This document shows, piece after piece, positions 53,077 through 62,155 of a DNA stretch of 64,000 nt. The position numbers and the translations under genes are program-made. The stretch is from assembly GCA_002305635.1 (NCBI GenBank), contig DBPR01000021.1, positions 62,001 through 126,000 on the forward strand. Reading direction: 5' to 3'. This DNA comes from Anaerolineaceae bacterium UBA1415 (GTDB taxonomy: Bacteria > Chloroflexota > Anaerolineae > Anaerolineales > Anaerolineaceae). Position 1 is the stretch's first letter, and the number at the start of each line of letters is the position of its first letter. Below the pieces are notes generated by a model, which worked only from the letters and a program-made list of their open reading frames with translations, was not told where the DNA came from and ran no database searches.

Positions 53077-54528
53077 TTGAAAACAACAAAAATTATTACC
53101 GATGATCATCAGGCAAGAGTCACAGCAGAGATCGAACAGGATCTGCTGGATCAATTCAAACGAAAAGCCGCCCGAAAAATCGCCCAAAAGACCCGTATTC
53201 CTGGTTTCCGGCCTGGAAAAGCGCCCTACAATATGGTGCTTAATCACGTCGGCGAAGCTGCAGTTCTGGAAGATGCCATTGACCTTCTGCTCAACGGCAT
53301 CTATCCAAAAGTATTGGAACAGGAATCAATCGATCCATACGGCCCTGGTAATCTGGAAAAGATCACCAGCCAGGAACCGCCAGTTTTTGAATTCCTTATC
53401 CCACTTGCACCCGAAACTGAACTCAACGATGTTGAAATGCTCAAAAAGCATTATGAACCAGTTGTGGTCACCGATACGGACGTTGACGAGTTTATTAAAA
53501 ACCTCCGTCAGAATTATGCTGAAATTGTTCCTTTCGAAGGGGCTGCCGAAGAAGGCCATTTGGTCTATATGACCATCACAGCGCATGACGTGAACGCACC
53601 GGAAGGTACTGACTCCATGTTGTTCAATGCCACTCCCCAACAAACTTTGATCCCAGCCGAATCAGAAGAAAAAGAAAGCGAATGGCCCTTCAAAGGCTTT
53701 GCCCGCAGTCTGATCGGGAAAAAGGAAGGCGAACAATTCCTCTTTAACCATACTTACGCTGAAGACGAGAAGCGTGGCGGTTTCTCAGACAAAACAGTGC
53801 GCTTTGACGTCAACATTCAATCGGTGAAATTCCTGGAACTCCCTCCCATTGATGAGGACTTTCTTGAGAAAGTTGGTGGATTCCAGACAGAAGACGAACT
53901 TCGCCAACAGGTTCTCAGAAAGCTGGAATTTGACAGGAAGTCTGCATACGATGAAACGTATTATCTTGATTTAATCGATACGCTGCGTGAATCCGCAGTT
54001 TTCAAGTATCCTCCCCAAATGGTGAAGGACGAAGAAGAATCGGTTTTGCATCGTATCGAACACGACCTTAGCGATCGCGGACTCGATCTGGATGTTTATC
54101 TCAAACTTCGCAAAACAGATAAAGAAACCTTCATGGAAAATGAAGTCCGATCCACTGCCAAAGACCGGATGGAACGGTCCATGGTCATGGATGCGATCGT
54201 GAAGAAGTATGAACTCCAGGTAAAACCCGATGAACTTCAGGCCGAAGTCGCTGGTGTCATTAACAGCCTCCTGATGAGTGGTGAATACGAAAAAGCCCAA
54301 AAAGAACTGGGCAAAAAACGTTTCGCCGAGGCAATTTCTTCTGAGGCGGCCAACAATGTCCTCGAAAACAAGATCAGAAAGCAATTACTGCTTCTCGCTT
54401 CTCCTGAATCCATTCCTGCAGAAGAACAAGCTGCTGAAGAAGAACCAGTAATTGAAGAACCGGCCAACGAAGAGCCTGTCATTGAGGCAACTGAAGCATC
54501 CGATGATGAGGAAAAGGCTGAAGACTAA
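53077..54528 (+). CDS. tig: Trigger factor
   Basis: 483-residue ribosome-associated chaperone and prolyl isomerase. The ribosome-docking signature GFRPGKAPYNMV lies near residue 46, an FKBP-like domain occupies about 150-245 (SLIGKKEGEQFLFNHTYAED), and the C-terminal chaperone arms are helical. The last about 30 residues are a Glu/Ala/Pro tail. Translation begins at a TTG (53077) with AGAGG upstream; no ATG is suitably placed before the conserved core. It is followed by clpP, the usual partner. Confidence 0.94.
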   Translation: MKTTKIITDDHQARVTAEIEQDLLDQFKRKAARKIAQKTRIPGFRPGKAPYNMVLNHVGEAAVLEDAIDLLLNGIYPKVLEQESIDPYGPGNLEKITSQEPPVFEFLIPLAPETELNDVEMLKKHYEPVVVTDTDVDEFIKNLRQNYAEIVPFEGAAEEGHLVYMTITAHDVNAPEGTDSMLFNATPQQTLIPAESEEKESEWPFKGFARSLIGKKEGEQFLFNHTYAEDEKRGGFSDKTVRFDVNIQSVKFLELPPIDEDFLEKVGGFQTEDELRQQVLRKLEFDRKSAYDETYYLDLIDTLRESAVFKYPPQMVKDEEESVLHRIEHDLSDRGLDLDVYLKLRKTDKETFMENEVRSTAKDRMERSMVMDAIVKKYELQVKPDELQAEVAGVINSLLMSGEYEKAQKELGKKRFAEAISSEAANNVLENKIRKQLLLLASPESIPAEEQAAEEEPVIEEPANEEPVIEATEASDDEEKAED

Positions 54529-54575
54529 TAGTTTTCTGATACTTGACAGTTAGACTGAAAGAAAAAGGAAACACT

Positions 54576-55181
54576 ATGCAAAATAATGACTTTCAATCCG
54601 TCGTCCCGATGGTGGTTGAACGAACTGCCAATGGTGACCGTGCGTACGACATTTACTCGCTTTTGCTAAAGGAGCGCATCGTCTTCGTTGGCTCAGCCAT
54701 TAACGACCAGGTTGCCAATGTGATCGTTGCCCAGCTTCTTTACCTAAGCCAGATCGATCCTGACAAGCCCATCCAGATGTATATTAATTCCCCCGGTGGT
54801 TCCATTTATGCCGGGCTGGCAATTCTGGATACGATGCAAATGATCCCCAACCCGATCAGCACAGTTGCCGTTGGCGTTACAGCCAGTTTTGGCACCGTTC
54901 TGCTGGCTGGCGGCACCAAAGGACAGCGCTACGCGCTCCCACACGCCACGATCCACTTGCACCAACCTCTTGGTGGAACAGAAGGTCAGGCTTCGGATAT
55001 CGAGATCATGGCAAAGGAAATTCTGCGCCTCAAATCCGCGCTCAACCAATTCTTTGCCGATGTCACCGGCCAACCTTTGGACGTCATTCAACGCGACACG
55101 GACCGCGATTTTTATATGACTGCTGAACAGGCAGTCCAATATGGTCTGATCGACAAGGTTCTCGAATCGCCAAAGAAGTAA
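54576..55181 (+). CDS. clpP: ATP-dependent Clp protease proteolytic subunit
   Basis: 201 residues. Catalytic Ser in [15 protein letters not shown], His in [14 protein letters not shown] and Asp in the [18 protein letters not shown] region. [20 protein letters not shown] forms the substrate groove. ATG at 54576 follows AAAGGAAAC. It lies downstream of tig, but clpX, the common third gene, is missing here. Confidence 0.95.
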   Translation: MQNNDFQSVVPMVVERTANGDRAYDIYSLLLKERIVFVGSAINDQVANVIVAQLLYLSQIDPDKPIQMYINSPGGSIYAGLAILDTMQMIPNPISTVAVGVTASFGTVLLAGGTKGQRYALPHATIHLHQPLGGTEGQASDIEIMAKEILRLKSALNQFFADVTGQPLDVIQRDTDRDFYMTAEQAVQYGLIDKVLESPKK

Positions 55182-55982
55182 ATGTTCACTGATCATTATC
55201 CAACCATCAAAGGCCTCATCCTCGATATGGATGGGGTCCTTTGGCAAGGTTCCGAACCAATTGGCGACCTCCCGGCAATATTCGCCTCGATCCGCGCTCA
55301 GGGATTAAAATTTGTTCTTGCCACGAACAACTCCGGCAGTACGATCCCTGAATACCAGGAAAAACTATTGAAATTGGGCGTTCAGGTAAGCCCGGATCAA
55401 ATCCTGACCTCAGCAGCGGCAACTTTCGCCTACATTCAGGAAAACCACCCCACAAAAAAGTCTGTCTATATCGTTGGTTCTGATTCCTTCAAGAAGGATA
55501 GTAAAGATCGCGGTTTTGTGGTCTTGGAGGATGAAGACGATTCAACCCCTGCTGATTTTGTCCTGGTTGGCCTGGATAGAAGTATTACTTACAGGAAAAT
55601 TGACATTGCTTCCCGGAAGATTCGAAACGGCGCTATTTTTATTGCAACCAATACTGATGCAACCTACCCCATGCCCCATGGTCTGACGCCTGGCGCCGGT
55701 ACGATGGTAACTGCCATACAGACCGCTTCCGGAAAAACTCCTTTTGTTGTTGGCAAACCGGAACGCTATCTTTACCATTATGCTACGCGCAATATGGCTT
55801 TAATGCCAAAGCAAATACTATGTATCGGCGACCGTCTCGACACGGATATTCTCGGTGCGCAAAAAGGTGGTTTTCGTTCAGCCTTTGTTCTTTCTGGTGT
55901 TAATAATTTGGACGATCTGGCTAACTGGAAGCCCAAACCTGACATCATAGTTGAAGACCTAACCGCATTGATCCATGGCTAA
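55182..55982 (+). CDS. HAD-superfamily (NagD-like) phosphatase
   Basis: 266 residues. HAD motif I LDMDGVLWQGSEPI, motif II FVLATNNSGST, the class IIA cap and motif IV CIGDRLDTDILGAQKGG. Members hydrolyse small phosphorylated metabolites such as nucleotides or sugar phosphates; the substrate is unknown. The ATG directly follows the clpP stop, and the stop overlaps rlmN by 8 bases, so it belongs to the clpP-rlmN operon. Confidence 0.92.
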   Translation: MFTDHYPTIKGLILDMDGVLWQGSEPIGDLPAIFASIRAQGLKFVLATNNSGSTIPEYQEKLLKLGVQVSPDQILTSAAATFAYIQENHPTKKSVYIVGSDSFKKDSKDRGFVVLEDEDDSTPADFVLVGLDRSITYRKIDIASRKIRNGAIFIATNTDATYPMPHGLTPGAGTMVTAIQTASGKTPFVVGKPERYLYHYATRNMALMPKQILCIGDRLDTDILGAQKGGFRSAFVLSGVNNLDDLANWKPKPDIIVEDLTALIHG

Positions 55983-57018
55983 ACAACTTATTCTTGATCT
56001 AAAACCAGAAGAACTAGCCCAAAAGCTTCAGGATATGGGCCAGCCGAAGTTTCGTTCCGTTCAGCTTCTTGATGGGCTCTACAAACACCATTACGATAGC
56101 TTTGACCGGTTTCCGACGCTGCCAAAAACGCTGATCACTCAACTTGAGTCTGAATTTGTTTTGAATCCGCTCGAGCTGGTGTCAAAGCTGCAATCTCGGG
56201 ATAAGAAAACAGAGAAATTTCTCTTTTCACTACAGGACCGCAAGCAAATTGAAACAGTTCTCATGCGCTATGCGGATCGCGATACGGTTTGCATTTCAAG
56301 CCAGGTGGGCTGCCCGCTTGGATGCGTTTTTTGCGCAACCGGACAGATGGGATTCACCCGTAATTTAAGCGTTGGCGAGATATTGGGCCAGGTTTTGCAC
56401 TGCATGCGCCAGCTTGAGAGCGAGGGTAAAAATCTTACCAATATCGTTTTCATGGGCATGGGAGAGCCGTTCCTGAATTATTCCAACGTAATGGAAGCGA
56501 TTGACCGACTGATTCATCCTGAATCAATGAATTTTGGCGCTCGGCGGATCACGATCAGCACAGTCGGCCTGACTCCGAAACTAAAAGAGTTTACGCAACT
56601 TGATTCCCAGGTTAATCTTGCCATCAGTTTGCACGCTCCAACTGATGAACTTCGCTCGCAGTTGGTACCCAACAACCGACTGCATCCCCTCAAACCCCTG
56701 TTGGCAGCCTGCCGTGAGTACGTCAACAAAACCAAACGCCGCCTGAGCTTCGAATACGCTCTGATCGAGGGCGTGAACGACACTGATCAACACGCACGCC
56801 AACTGATCAGCCAGATCAGGGGCATGTTATGTCATGTTAACCTGATCGCGCTCAATCCAAGCAAAAATTATCCGTTTCCTGGTTCCTCCAGCCAACGCGT
56901 GCAGGCTTTCCTGGCCGTTTTACAGGAAGCTGGCATCCCATCCTCGATTCGTTCGCGCAAAGGTATTGAGATCAACGCTGGATGTGGACAACTTGCCCAG
57001 GCCCAGGAATCCGAATGA
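55975..57018 (+). CDS. rlmN: 23S rRNA (adenine2503-C2)-methyltransferase
   Basis: 347-residue radical-SAM methyltransferase modifying A2503 of 23S rRNA and A37 of some tRNAs. Cluster cysteines are in VGCPLGCVFCATGQMGFTRN. NIVFMGMGEPFLNY and the catalytic Cys in the final RKGIEINAGCGQLAQ are conserved; the other catalytic cysteine corresponds to that region. Length is usual. Confidence 0.96.
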   Translation: MAKQLILDLKPEELAQKLQDMGQPKFRSVQLLDGLYKHHYDSFDRFPTLPKTLITQLESEFVLNPLELVSKLQSRDKKTEKFLFSLQDRKQIETVLMRYADRDTVCISSQVGCPLGCVFCATGQMGFTRNLSVGEILGQVLHCMRQLESEGKNLTNIVFMGMGEPFLNYSNVMEAIDRLIHPESMNFGARRITISTVGLTPKLKEFTQLDSQVNLAISLHAPTDELRSQLVPNNRLHPLKPLLAACREYVNKTKRRLSFEYALIEGVNDTDQHARQLISQIRGMLCHVNLIALNPSKNYPFPGSSSQRVQAFLAVLQEAGIPSSIRSRKGIEINAGCGQLAQAQESE

Positions 57019-57024
57019 TATAAT
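57019..57024 (+). promoter_or_regulatory. Candidate -10 hexamer of ftsY, leaderless
   Basis: TATAAT ends eight bases before the ftsY ATG (57033). No ribosome site is seen between. The nearest -35-like TTGCCC (56993) is 20 bases upstream, wider than ideal. Confidence 0.5.
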
Positions 57025-57032
57025 CGATACCT

Positions 57033-57953
57033 ATGAGCAACATATTCAATAAATTGCGTGAAAGCCTTCAAAAAACACGTGATGTTACTTTCGGAAAAAT
57101 CGCGACCTTCTTCGGCGCGACCGAGATCGATGACAGTACCTTTGATGACCTTGAAGAACTGCTGATCCAGGCTGATGTCGGCGTTGAAACAACCCTGAAC
57201 CTGATCGATACAGCCATCGAAAAGGTCGATGAACTGGGTTACACCCGCATGTCGCAGCTGGAAGACCTGCTTAGAACAGAACTCTCCGCCTTGCTTTTTG
57301 ACGCGGTCGAACCTGATTTCACCGAAAAACCCACCGTTATCATGGTTGCCGGTGTCAATGGCTCTGGCAAAACGACTTCCATCGGCAAATTAGCAGCGCG
57401 ATACAAGCGCATGGACAAATCCGTCCTCCTGGTTGGCGCGGACACCTACCGAGCTGCCGCAGCCGATCAGCTTGAGGTCTGGGCTGATCGTGTCGGCGTT
57501 CCCATCATTACCGGACAACAAGACAGTGATCCTGGGGCTGTCACCTATGATGGCATTAAATCTGCCATTGCCAGAAATATCGATGTTGTCCTGATCGACA
57601 CAGCCGGTCGGCTCCACACCCGCTACAACCTTATGGAAGAGATCAAAAAAGTCTACCGCGTGGCTGAAAAAGCCTTGCCTGGCGCGCCTCATCAATCGTG
57701 GATCGTCATCGACACTACCACCGGCCAAAACGCGCTTCGCCAGGCTGAAGCTTTTGGCAAAGCCGTCAATCTCAATGGCGCCATCCTGGCCAAACTTGAC
57801 TCCTCTGCCAAGGGTGGGATGGTCTTTGCGATCAAAGATCAGCTTGGACTTCCTGTCATCTATGCCGGTTTAGGCGAAAAAGTTGAAGACCTTGAGCTGT
57901 TTGACAAAAGATCATTCATTGATGGTATTTTCACCAAAAACGAAGGGAAATAA
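57033..57953 (+). CDS. ftsY: Signal recognition particle receptor FtsY
   Basis: 306-residue SRP receptor GTPase delivering ribosome-nascent chains to the membrane. N domain helices (about 1-80), G1 VNGSGKTTSIGKLA, DTYRAAAADQLEVWA, G3 DTAGRLHTRYNLM, and LAKLDSSAKGGMVFAI with the closing GLGEKVEDLELFD. It lacks the long acidic A domain of E. coli, as in many bacteria. Its stop TAA shares a base with the prfB start (TAATG). Confidence 0.96.
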   Translation: MSNIFNKLRESLQKTRDVTFGKIATFFGATEIDDSTFDDLEELLIQADVGVETTLNLIDTAIEKVDELGYTRMSQLEDLLRTELSALLFDAVEPDFTEKPTVIMVAGVNGSGKTTSIGKLAARYKRMDKSVLLVGADTYRAAAADQLEVWADRVGVPIITGQQDSDPGAVTYDGIKSAIARNIDVVLIDTAGRLHTRYNLMEEIKKVYRVAEKALPGAPHQSWIVIDTTTGQNALRQAEAFGKAVNLNGAILAKLDSSAKGGMVFAIKDQLGLPVIYAGLGEKVEDLELFDKRSFIDGIFTKNEGK

Positions 57954-59033
57954 TGACAGAATTATCAGAACGCATCCAAAATCTTGAACAAAAAGTTCAA
58001 TCCCTTCAGGAGCATCTTTGACTTAGAAAAAAAGTCAGAAGAACTCAAAATTTTACAGTCTCAAAGCGAAACTTCAGAGTTTTGGGACGATCACAACAGC
58101 GCTCAAAAAGTGATGAAACGTATTTCCCAGCTTGAAAAGCAAATAGTTAGCTGGAATACTTTGAATATTCAGGTTGAAGGACTCGGGCCTTTGCTGGAAC
58201 TTGATGACGGCAGCTTGACGGACGAGATCGGCGTGCAGGTTGAAAAACTTGAAGAAATTCTTGAAAAAAAGGAAACCGAATTGCTCTTATCAGGCCAATA
58301 CGACCACGGGGATGCCATTCTGGCAATTCATGCCGGAGCGGGCGGCACCGATTCACAGGATTGGGCAGGAATGCTCGAACGCATGTATCTTCGTTGGGCT
58401 GAGGACAGCGGATACAAAACTGAGATCCTTGATCGAACCATGGGAGAAGAAGCAGGGGTAAAGTCCGTCACGATTTACGTTGAGGGAGACCTGGCCTACG
58501 GCTACCTGAAATGCGAAAAAGGCGTGCATCGTCTGGTCAGGCTTTCCCCATTCGACGCGGCCCATCGCCGCCACACCTCTTTTGCCCTGGTCGAAGTATT
58601 ACCCGACATCGAAGGCGACGACGAAATCGTCATCCGCCCCGAAGACATTGAGATCGAGGTCTACAAATCCTCCGGCGCTGGCGGCCAGAACGTCCAGAAA
58701 AACATGACCGCAGTGCGTATCATCCACCTCGCGACCGGACTGGTCGTAACCTGCCAGAACGAACGCTCACAAACCCAAAACCGCGAATCCGCCTTAAAAG
58801 TCCTGCGCTCACGTCTTTTCGAGCTTCAGGAACAGGCTCATGCTGAAGAGATATCCGACCTTAAAGGCGAGTTTAAAAAAGTGGAATGGGGCAGTCAGAT
58901 CCGGTCGTATGTTCTTCACCCCTACCAGATGGTAAAAGACCACCGCACCGAATATGAAACCGGCAATACCCAATCCGTTTTGGATGGGAATCTGGACGCC
59001 TTCATGGAAGCTTATTTGCGGAAGAAGGATTAA
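57953..59033 (+). CDS. prfB: Peptide chain release factor 2, with programmed +1 frameshift
   Basis: 359 residues after a +1 shift. Frame 0 starts at the ATG 57953 and meets an in-frame TGA at codon 23 (58019-58021); reading then continues one base on with GAC TTA GAA. The body shows the RF2 specificity SPF in VRLSPFDAAHRRHTSF and the GGQ loop SSGAGGQNVQKNMTAVRI. RF2 terminates at UGA and UAA, so the internal TGA makes an autoregulatory circuit. A gene call starting after the TGA would miss the N terminus. It overlaps the ftsY stop. Confidence 0.97.
58008..58022 (+). promoter_or_regulatory. RF2 programmed frameshift site
   Basis: AGGAG-CAT-CTT-TGA-C: an internal Shine-Dalgarno-like AGGAG three bases before the slippery CTT-T and UGA-C, the same spacing as E. 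coli prfB (AGGGGG TAT CTT TGA C). Confidence 0.95.
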
Positions 59034-59038
59034 TTCCG

Positions 59039-60010
59039 TTAATCCAAAATTCTTGCCAGCTCGAATAGTTCTTTATCGAGCTCTTTCGTTTTCCCAGTTA
59101 TTTCTTCATAAGGAGTTGTGCTGACAGTATTGTTTTTCAATCCCACCAATACACCGAACTCTTCTCTTGCGATTGCGTCAACGGCGCCTTTGCCTAATTT
59201 ACTTGCCAGGATCCGATCACTTGCGCCGGGGCTTCCACCTCGTTGGACATGACCAAGCGTGGTCGATCGAACGCTAAAGCCCAAACGCTCTTTGTGTTCA
59301 TTAAAGAATTCAGTCAGTGCTTCGGCGTTGTATTCCGCGCCTTCAGCCGCAACTATCAGTGCGTGATACTTGCCGTGATCGTAAGACTGACGTAGTTTAG
59401 CGGCAATTCCTTCCGGGTCAGTTTTAATTTCAGGCAAGGTGATCGCTTCCGCTCCACCAGCCAGGCCGGCCATCAACGCCAGATAACCGCAGTTTCGCCC
59501 CATCACTTCAACGATGAAAGCGCGTTGATGAGAAGAAGCGGTTACCTTCAATCGATCGATAGCTTCCAGGGCAATGTTAAGTGCGGTATCTACTCCAATG
59601 GTGATATCGGAACCAACCAGATCGTTATCGATGGTTGAAGCCACACCAACCACCGGAAAACCCAATTTGGAAAGTTCGTGGGCGCCGGTTTGTGAGCCAT
59701 TGCCGCCAATGACCACCAGCGCGTCTACACCTTTTTGATACAGATTCCGCATGGCCAGTTCGCGGCCTTCAAGCGTTTTAAATTCCTCACAGCGGGCGCT
59801 GCCCAACATCGTGCCGCCAGTTTGGAGAATGCCACCCACATCTCTGGTTCCAAGAGCTTCAAACTGACCGTTAATTAAACCCTTGAAGCCATTCCGTACA
59901 CCAAAAGTATTCCATCCCATTGATATACCACAGCGCACAACTGAGCGAATGGCAGCATTCATTCCGGGAGCGTCTCCTCCACTGGTTAGCACAGCGATGT
60001 TTTTGATCAT
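59039..60010 (-). CDS. pfkA: 6-phosphofructokinase
   Basis: 323 residues, ATP-type PFK. LTSGGDAPGMNAAIRSVVR (Gly-rich nucleotide site), GGNGSQTGAHELSKLGFP and the catalytic STIDNDLVGSDITIGVDTAL, with VEVMGRNCGYLALMAGLAGG. The NGSQ in place of the usual GDGS is worth noting: GGNGSQTGA has Asn where most ATP-PFKs have Asp in the GGDGS/GGxG loop. Phosphoryl donor (ATP or PPi) cannot be stated with certainty. AGGAG precedes the ATG at 60010. It is convergent with prfB with only five bases between stops. Confidence 0.92.
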   Translation of the reverse strand: MIKNIAVLTSGGDAPGMNAAIRSVVRCGISMGWNTFGVRNGFKGLINGQFEALGTRDVGGILQTGGTMLGSARCEEFKTLEGRELAMRNLYQKGVDALVVIGGNGSQTGAHELSKLGFPVVGVASTIDNDLVGSDITIGVDTALNIALEAIDRLKVTASSHQRAFIVEVMGRNCGYLALMAGLAGGAEAITLPEIKTDPEGIAAKLRQSYDHGKYHALIVAAEGAEYNAEALTEFFNEHKERLGFSVRSTTLGHVQRGGSPGASDRILASKLGKGAVDAIAREEFGVLVGLKNNTVSTTPYEEITGKTKELDKELFELARILD

Positions 60011-60076
60011 AATTTCTCCTGATTCATTATTACTCATAGCAATTATAATTCAGCAAATGTCAAGCTGAGGTTTTGT

Positions 60077-60865
60077 ATGAAAAGAGATATATTGGTTGGC
60101 CTTTATAGTGTAGATACTTATGCCCTTAATTGGATGTCGCTGTTGATTGTTCGGGACTGGCGAACCAGGGTCTGCCTCGAAGCTTCTTCAATAATTGAAC
60201 TTCAGGATGGGCTGAAAGACGAACATCAGAATCTGGATCTGATCGTTCTTGACCTGGATCTAATTGGCAATTTGCGTCACATCGCTTCTGTTATCAAGGA
60301 ATATTCTCAAAATACAAAAAAGAAACCGAAAGTGATCGCTCTTGGCTCACAACCTTCTTTAGCCTTTTTTAAGGAAATTGACCATGACCTGATCGCCGGA
60401 TACTTGCTCAAAAACGAAATATCCTTATCACTGGGTTGGGCTGTGACCTTTGCGGATGAGGGTTATCAGGTCTTCACACCCCGTGCTGTTGATATCGCCT
60501 GGGACGCTGACTTCCCCATTAACAAAAACAAGCTTGAACTACATTCGCGTAATCATCCTGGTCTGACAGAGCGACAGGGCGAAATTGCCCGTCTGGCAAT
60601 CATATTTTCACTGGGACGACGCGACCTGGCGGACGAATTGAAGATCTCCGACCAATGGAGCTATGGCGTCGTCAGCGAACTCTACACTCATTTGGGCCTC
60701 GGAGATATCCTATTCGAAAATCAGGAATTCAACAGCATCCTTGAAAACGATAAAGTGATCAAAATTCACATTGACAGGATTCTTGAGGACCTTGGCACAA
60801 GCAAAAAAGCCCGCGACCTCGAAACCCTGGCCTTCCACCTCCTCACCATGCCGACAATTGATTAA
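60077..60865 (+). CDS. Response-regulator-like protein with atypical receiver and HTH
   Basis: 262 residues. The N-terminal region (about 1-125) resembles a receiver domain: LDLIVLDLDLIGN would hold the phosphorylated Asp, and LIAGYLLKNE the conserved Lys. The acidic pair that binds Mg at strand 1 is missing (ILVGLYSVDTYALNW). A C-terminal helix-turn-helix like the NarL/LuxR type is suggested by PGLTERQGEIARLAI and RRDLADELKISDQWSYGVVS. GAGG precedes the ATG. No histidine kinase is adjacent. Function is inferred as a transcription regulator. Confidence 0.65.
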   Translation: MKRDILVGLYSVDTYALNWMSLLIVRDWRTRVCLEASSIIELQDGLKDEHQNLDLIVLDLDLIGNLRHIASVIKEYSQNTKKKPKVIALGSQPSLAFFKEIDHDLIAGYLLKNEISLSLGWAVTFADEGYQVFTPRAVDIAWDADFPINKNKLELHSRNHPGLTERQGEIARLAIIFSLGRRDLADELKISDQWSYGVVSELYTHLGLGDILFENQEFNSILENDKVIKIHIDRILEDLGTSKKARDLETLAFHLLTMPTID

Positions 60866-61137
60866 TATTTTGCATTTGGTTTGATGATCGGATAACAATT
60901 TATTATTGAAATTTTTTATAAGTGTAATTTTATTTCAGAGGTTTTTTTTCGGTTGCACAAAAATGAGGAGATTATTTATATGATCGTAAATTAATATAAC
61001 CGTGATTCTCAAGATCACCTGGAAAAATAATTTTAAAACCTGAAAATAATTGTTATCCGCAACTTGTATATTGCTATTATTTTGAAGCATTTTCTCTTGA
61101 TCCAGTACAAGTTTCAAGCAGGATTGGAGCTTGGATG

Positions 61138-61143
61138 GTATAA
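61138..61143 (+). promoter_or_regulatory. Candidate -10 hexamer of the membrane-protein gene
   Basis: TATAAT ten bases before the ATG at 61154. AAAGG lies in between, so this gene has a minimal leader rather than none. The -35 side is not convincing. Confidence 0.4.
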
Positions 61144-61153
61144 TTTAAAGGTT

Positions 61154-62143
61154 ATGAAATATGTGCAATTGGCTAAAAATCAACCAAAAATAATAGAGGC
61201 TTTCAGGCGTTCATTGGCCACGCTTTCAGGTAATATATACCTGCTGCTCTTCCCGATATTGTTGGATTTATTCTTCCTTTTCGGGAAGAGAATACTCGTC
61301 TCCAATATTATTTCGAGCTGGATCAATGCGATCGTTTTCCCACCATCAACCTCTCCTGAGTTGCTGGAATCCTGGTCCACACTGAGTCAGCAATACCTTA
61401 AAATCATCGCTGATTTCTCTTTGACTGGTTTTCTGCGCAGTTATCCCATTGGCGTACCTTCTTTGCTGGCGTTCCGGCCTATGGCAGTTAATCCTTCTGG
61501 CGCTTTTGCCTCCATTCAGACCCAAAGCAGTATTGAAATGTTCCTTTGGTTGGTCTTATTCTCATTGATTGGGTTTGTCCTCGGCGCTTTTTATCTTCTC
61601 CAGATCGGCAACGCCGCCCAGGGCAAGCATTTCAAAGATATCTTTAGGAATTTTGTAAACAAATTGGCCAATTTGTTTACCATCCCAGTGATCTCAGCGA
61701 TCACATTTATGGTGATCTTCCTGCCTGCTGTTTTCATCATCTCGATAATCGCTAATATGGTGCCATTCTTTGGCAATGTTGGCTACTTTTTATTGACCCT
61801 GTTTTTGATCAATCGCATTACACCGGTGATTTTTAGCGCCCACGACATTATCCTGTACGAGAACCCCATCGTAACTGCCGTAAAGGAAAGTATCAGGACA
61901 GTTCGACCAACAAACAGCAAGACCTCATTTTTTATTTTGATCGCGTTTCTTTTCAGCATCGGAACCAATTATCTCTGGCAGATCCCAACTGATAATTCCT
62001 GGATGCTGCTTGTTTCGATCTTTGGCCACGCTCTCATGACAACTTTGATCTTTATCGCCAGTTTTCAGTTTTATATTGACGCACGTCAATGCGTGCTTGA
62101 ATCTACATTATACGAATCTGAGCAAGCTCAGTCGATGAATTAA
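61154..62143 (+). CDS. Polytopic membrane protein, unknown function
   Basis: 329 residues with about six hydrophobic segments (LYLLLFPILLDLFFLFGK, LFLWLVLFSLIGFVLGAFYL-like, VISAITFMVIFLPAVFIISI, VGYFLLTLFLINRI, FFILIAFLFSIGTNYL, ALMTTLIFIASFQFYIDA). No transporter motif is visible. The layout resembles DUF-type YihY/glycerophosphoryl-diester membrane anchors, but I cannot assign it. The start at 61154 follows AAAGG; the upstream in-frame ATG (61064) has no ribosome site. It lies 12 bases upstream of gyrB and may be cotranscribed with it. Confidence 0.72.
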   Translation: MKYVQLAKNQPKIIEAFRRSLATLSGNIYLLLFPILLDLFFLFGKRILVSNIISSWINAIVFPPSTSPELLESWSTLSQQYLKIIADFSLTGFLRSYPIGVPSLLAFRPMAVNPSGAFASIQTQSSIEMFLWLVLFSLIGFVLGAFYLLQIGNAAQGKHFKDIFRNFVNKLANLFTIPVISAITFMVIFLPAVFIISIIANMVPFFGNVGYFLLTLFLINRITPVIFSAHDIILYENPIVTAVKESIRTVRPTNSKTSFFILIAFLFSIGTNYLWQIPTDNSWMLLVSIFGHALMTTLIFIASFQFYIDARQCVLESTLYESEQAQSMN

Positions 62144-62155
62144 GCGGAGTGAATT

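Noticed and set aside
57984..59033. RF2 gene as a shorter open frame, or a real frameshift mutation
   Set aside because: The AGGAG-CAT-CTT-TGAC arrangement is the known programmed site, so the gene is intact and starts at 57953.
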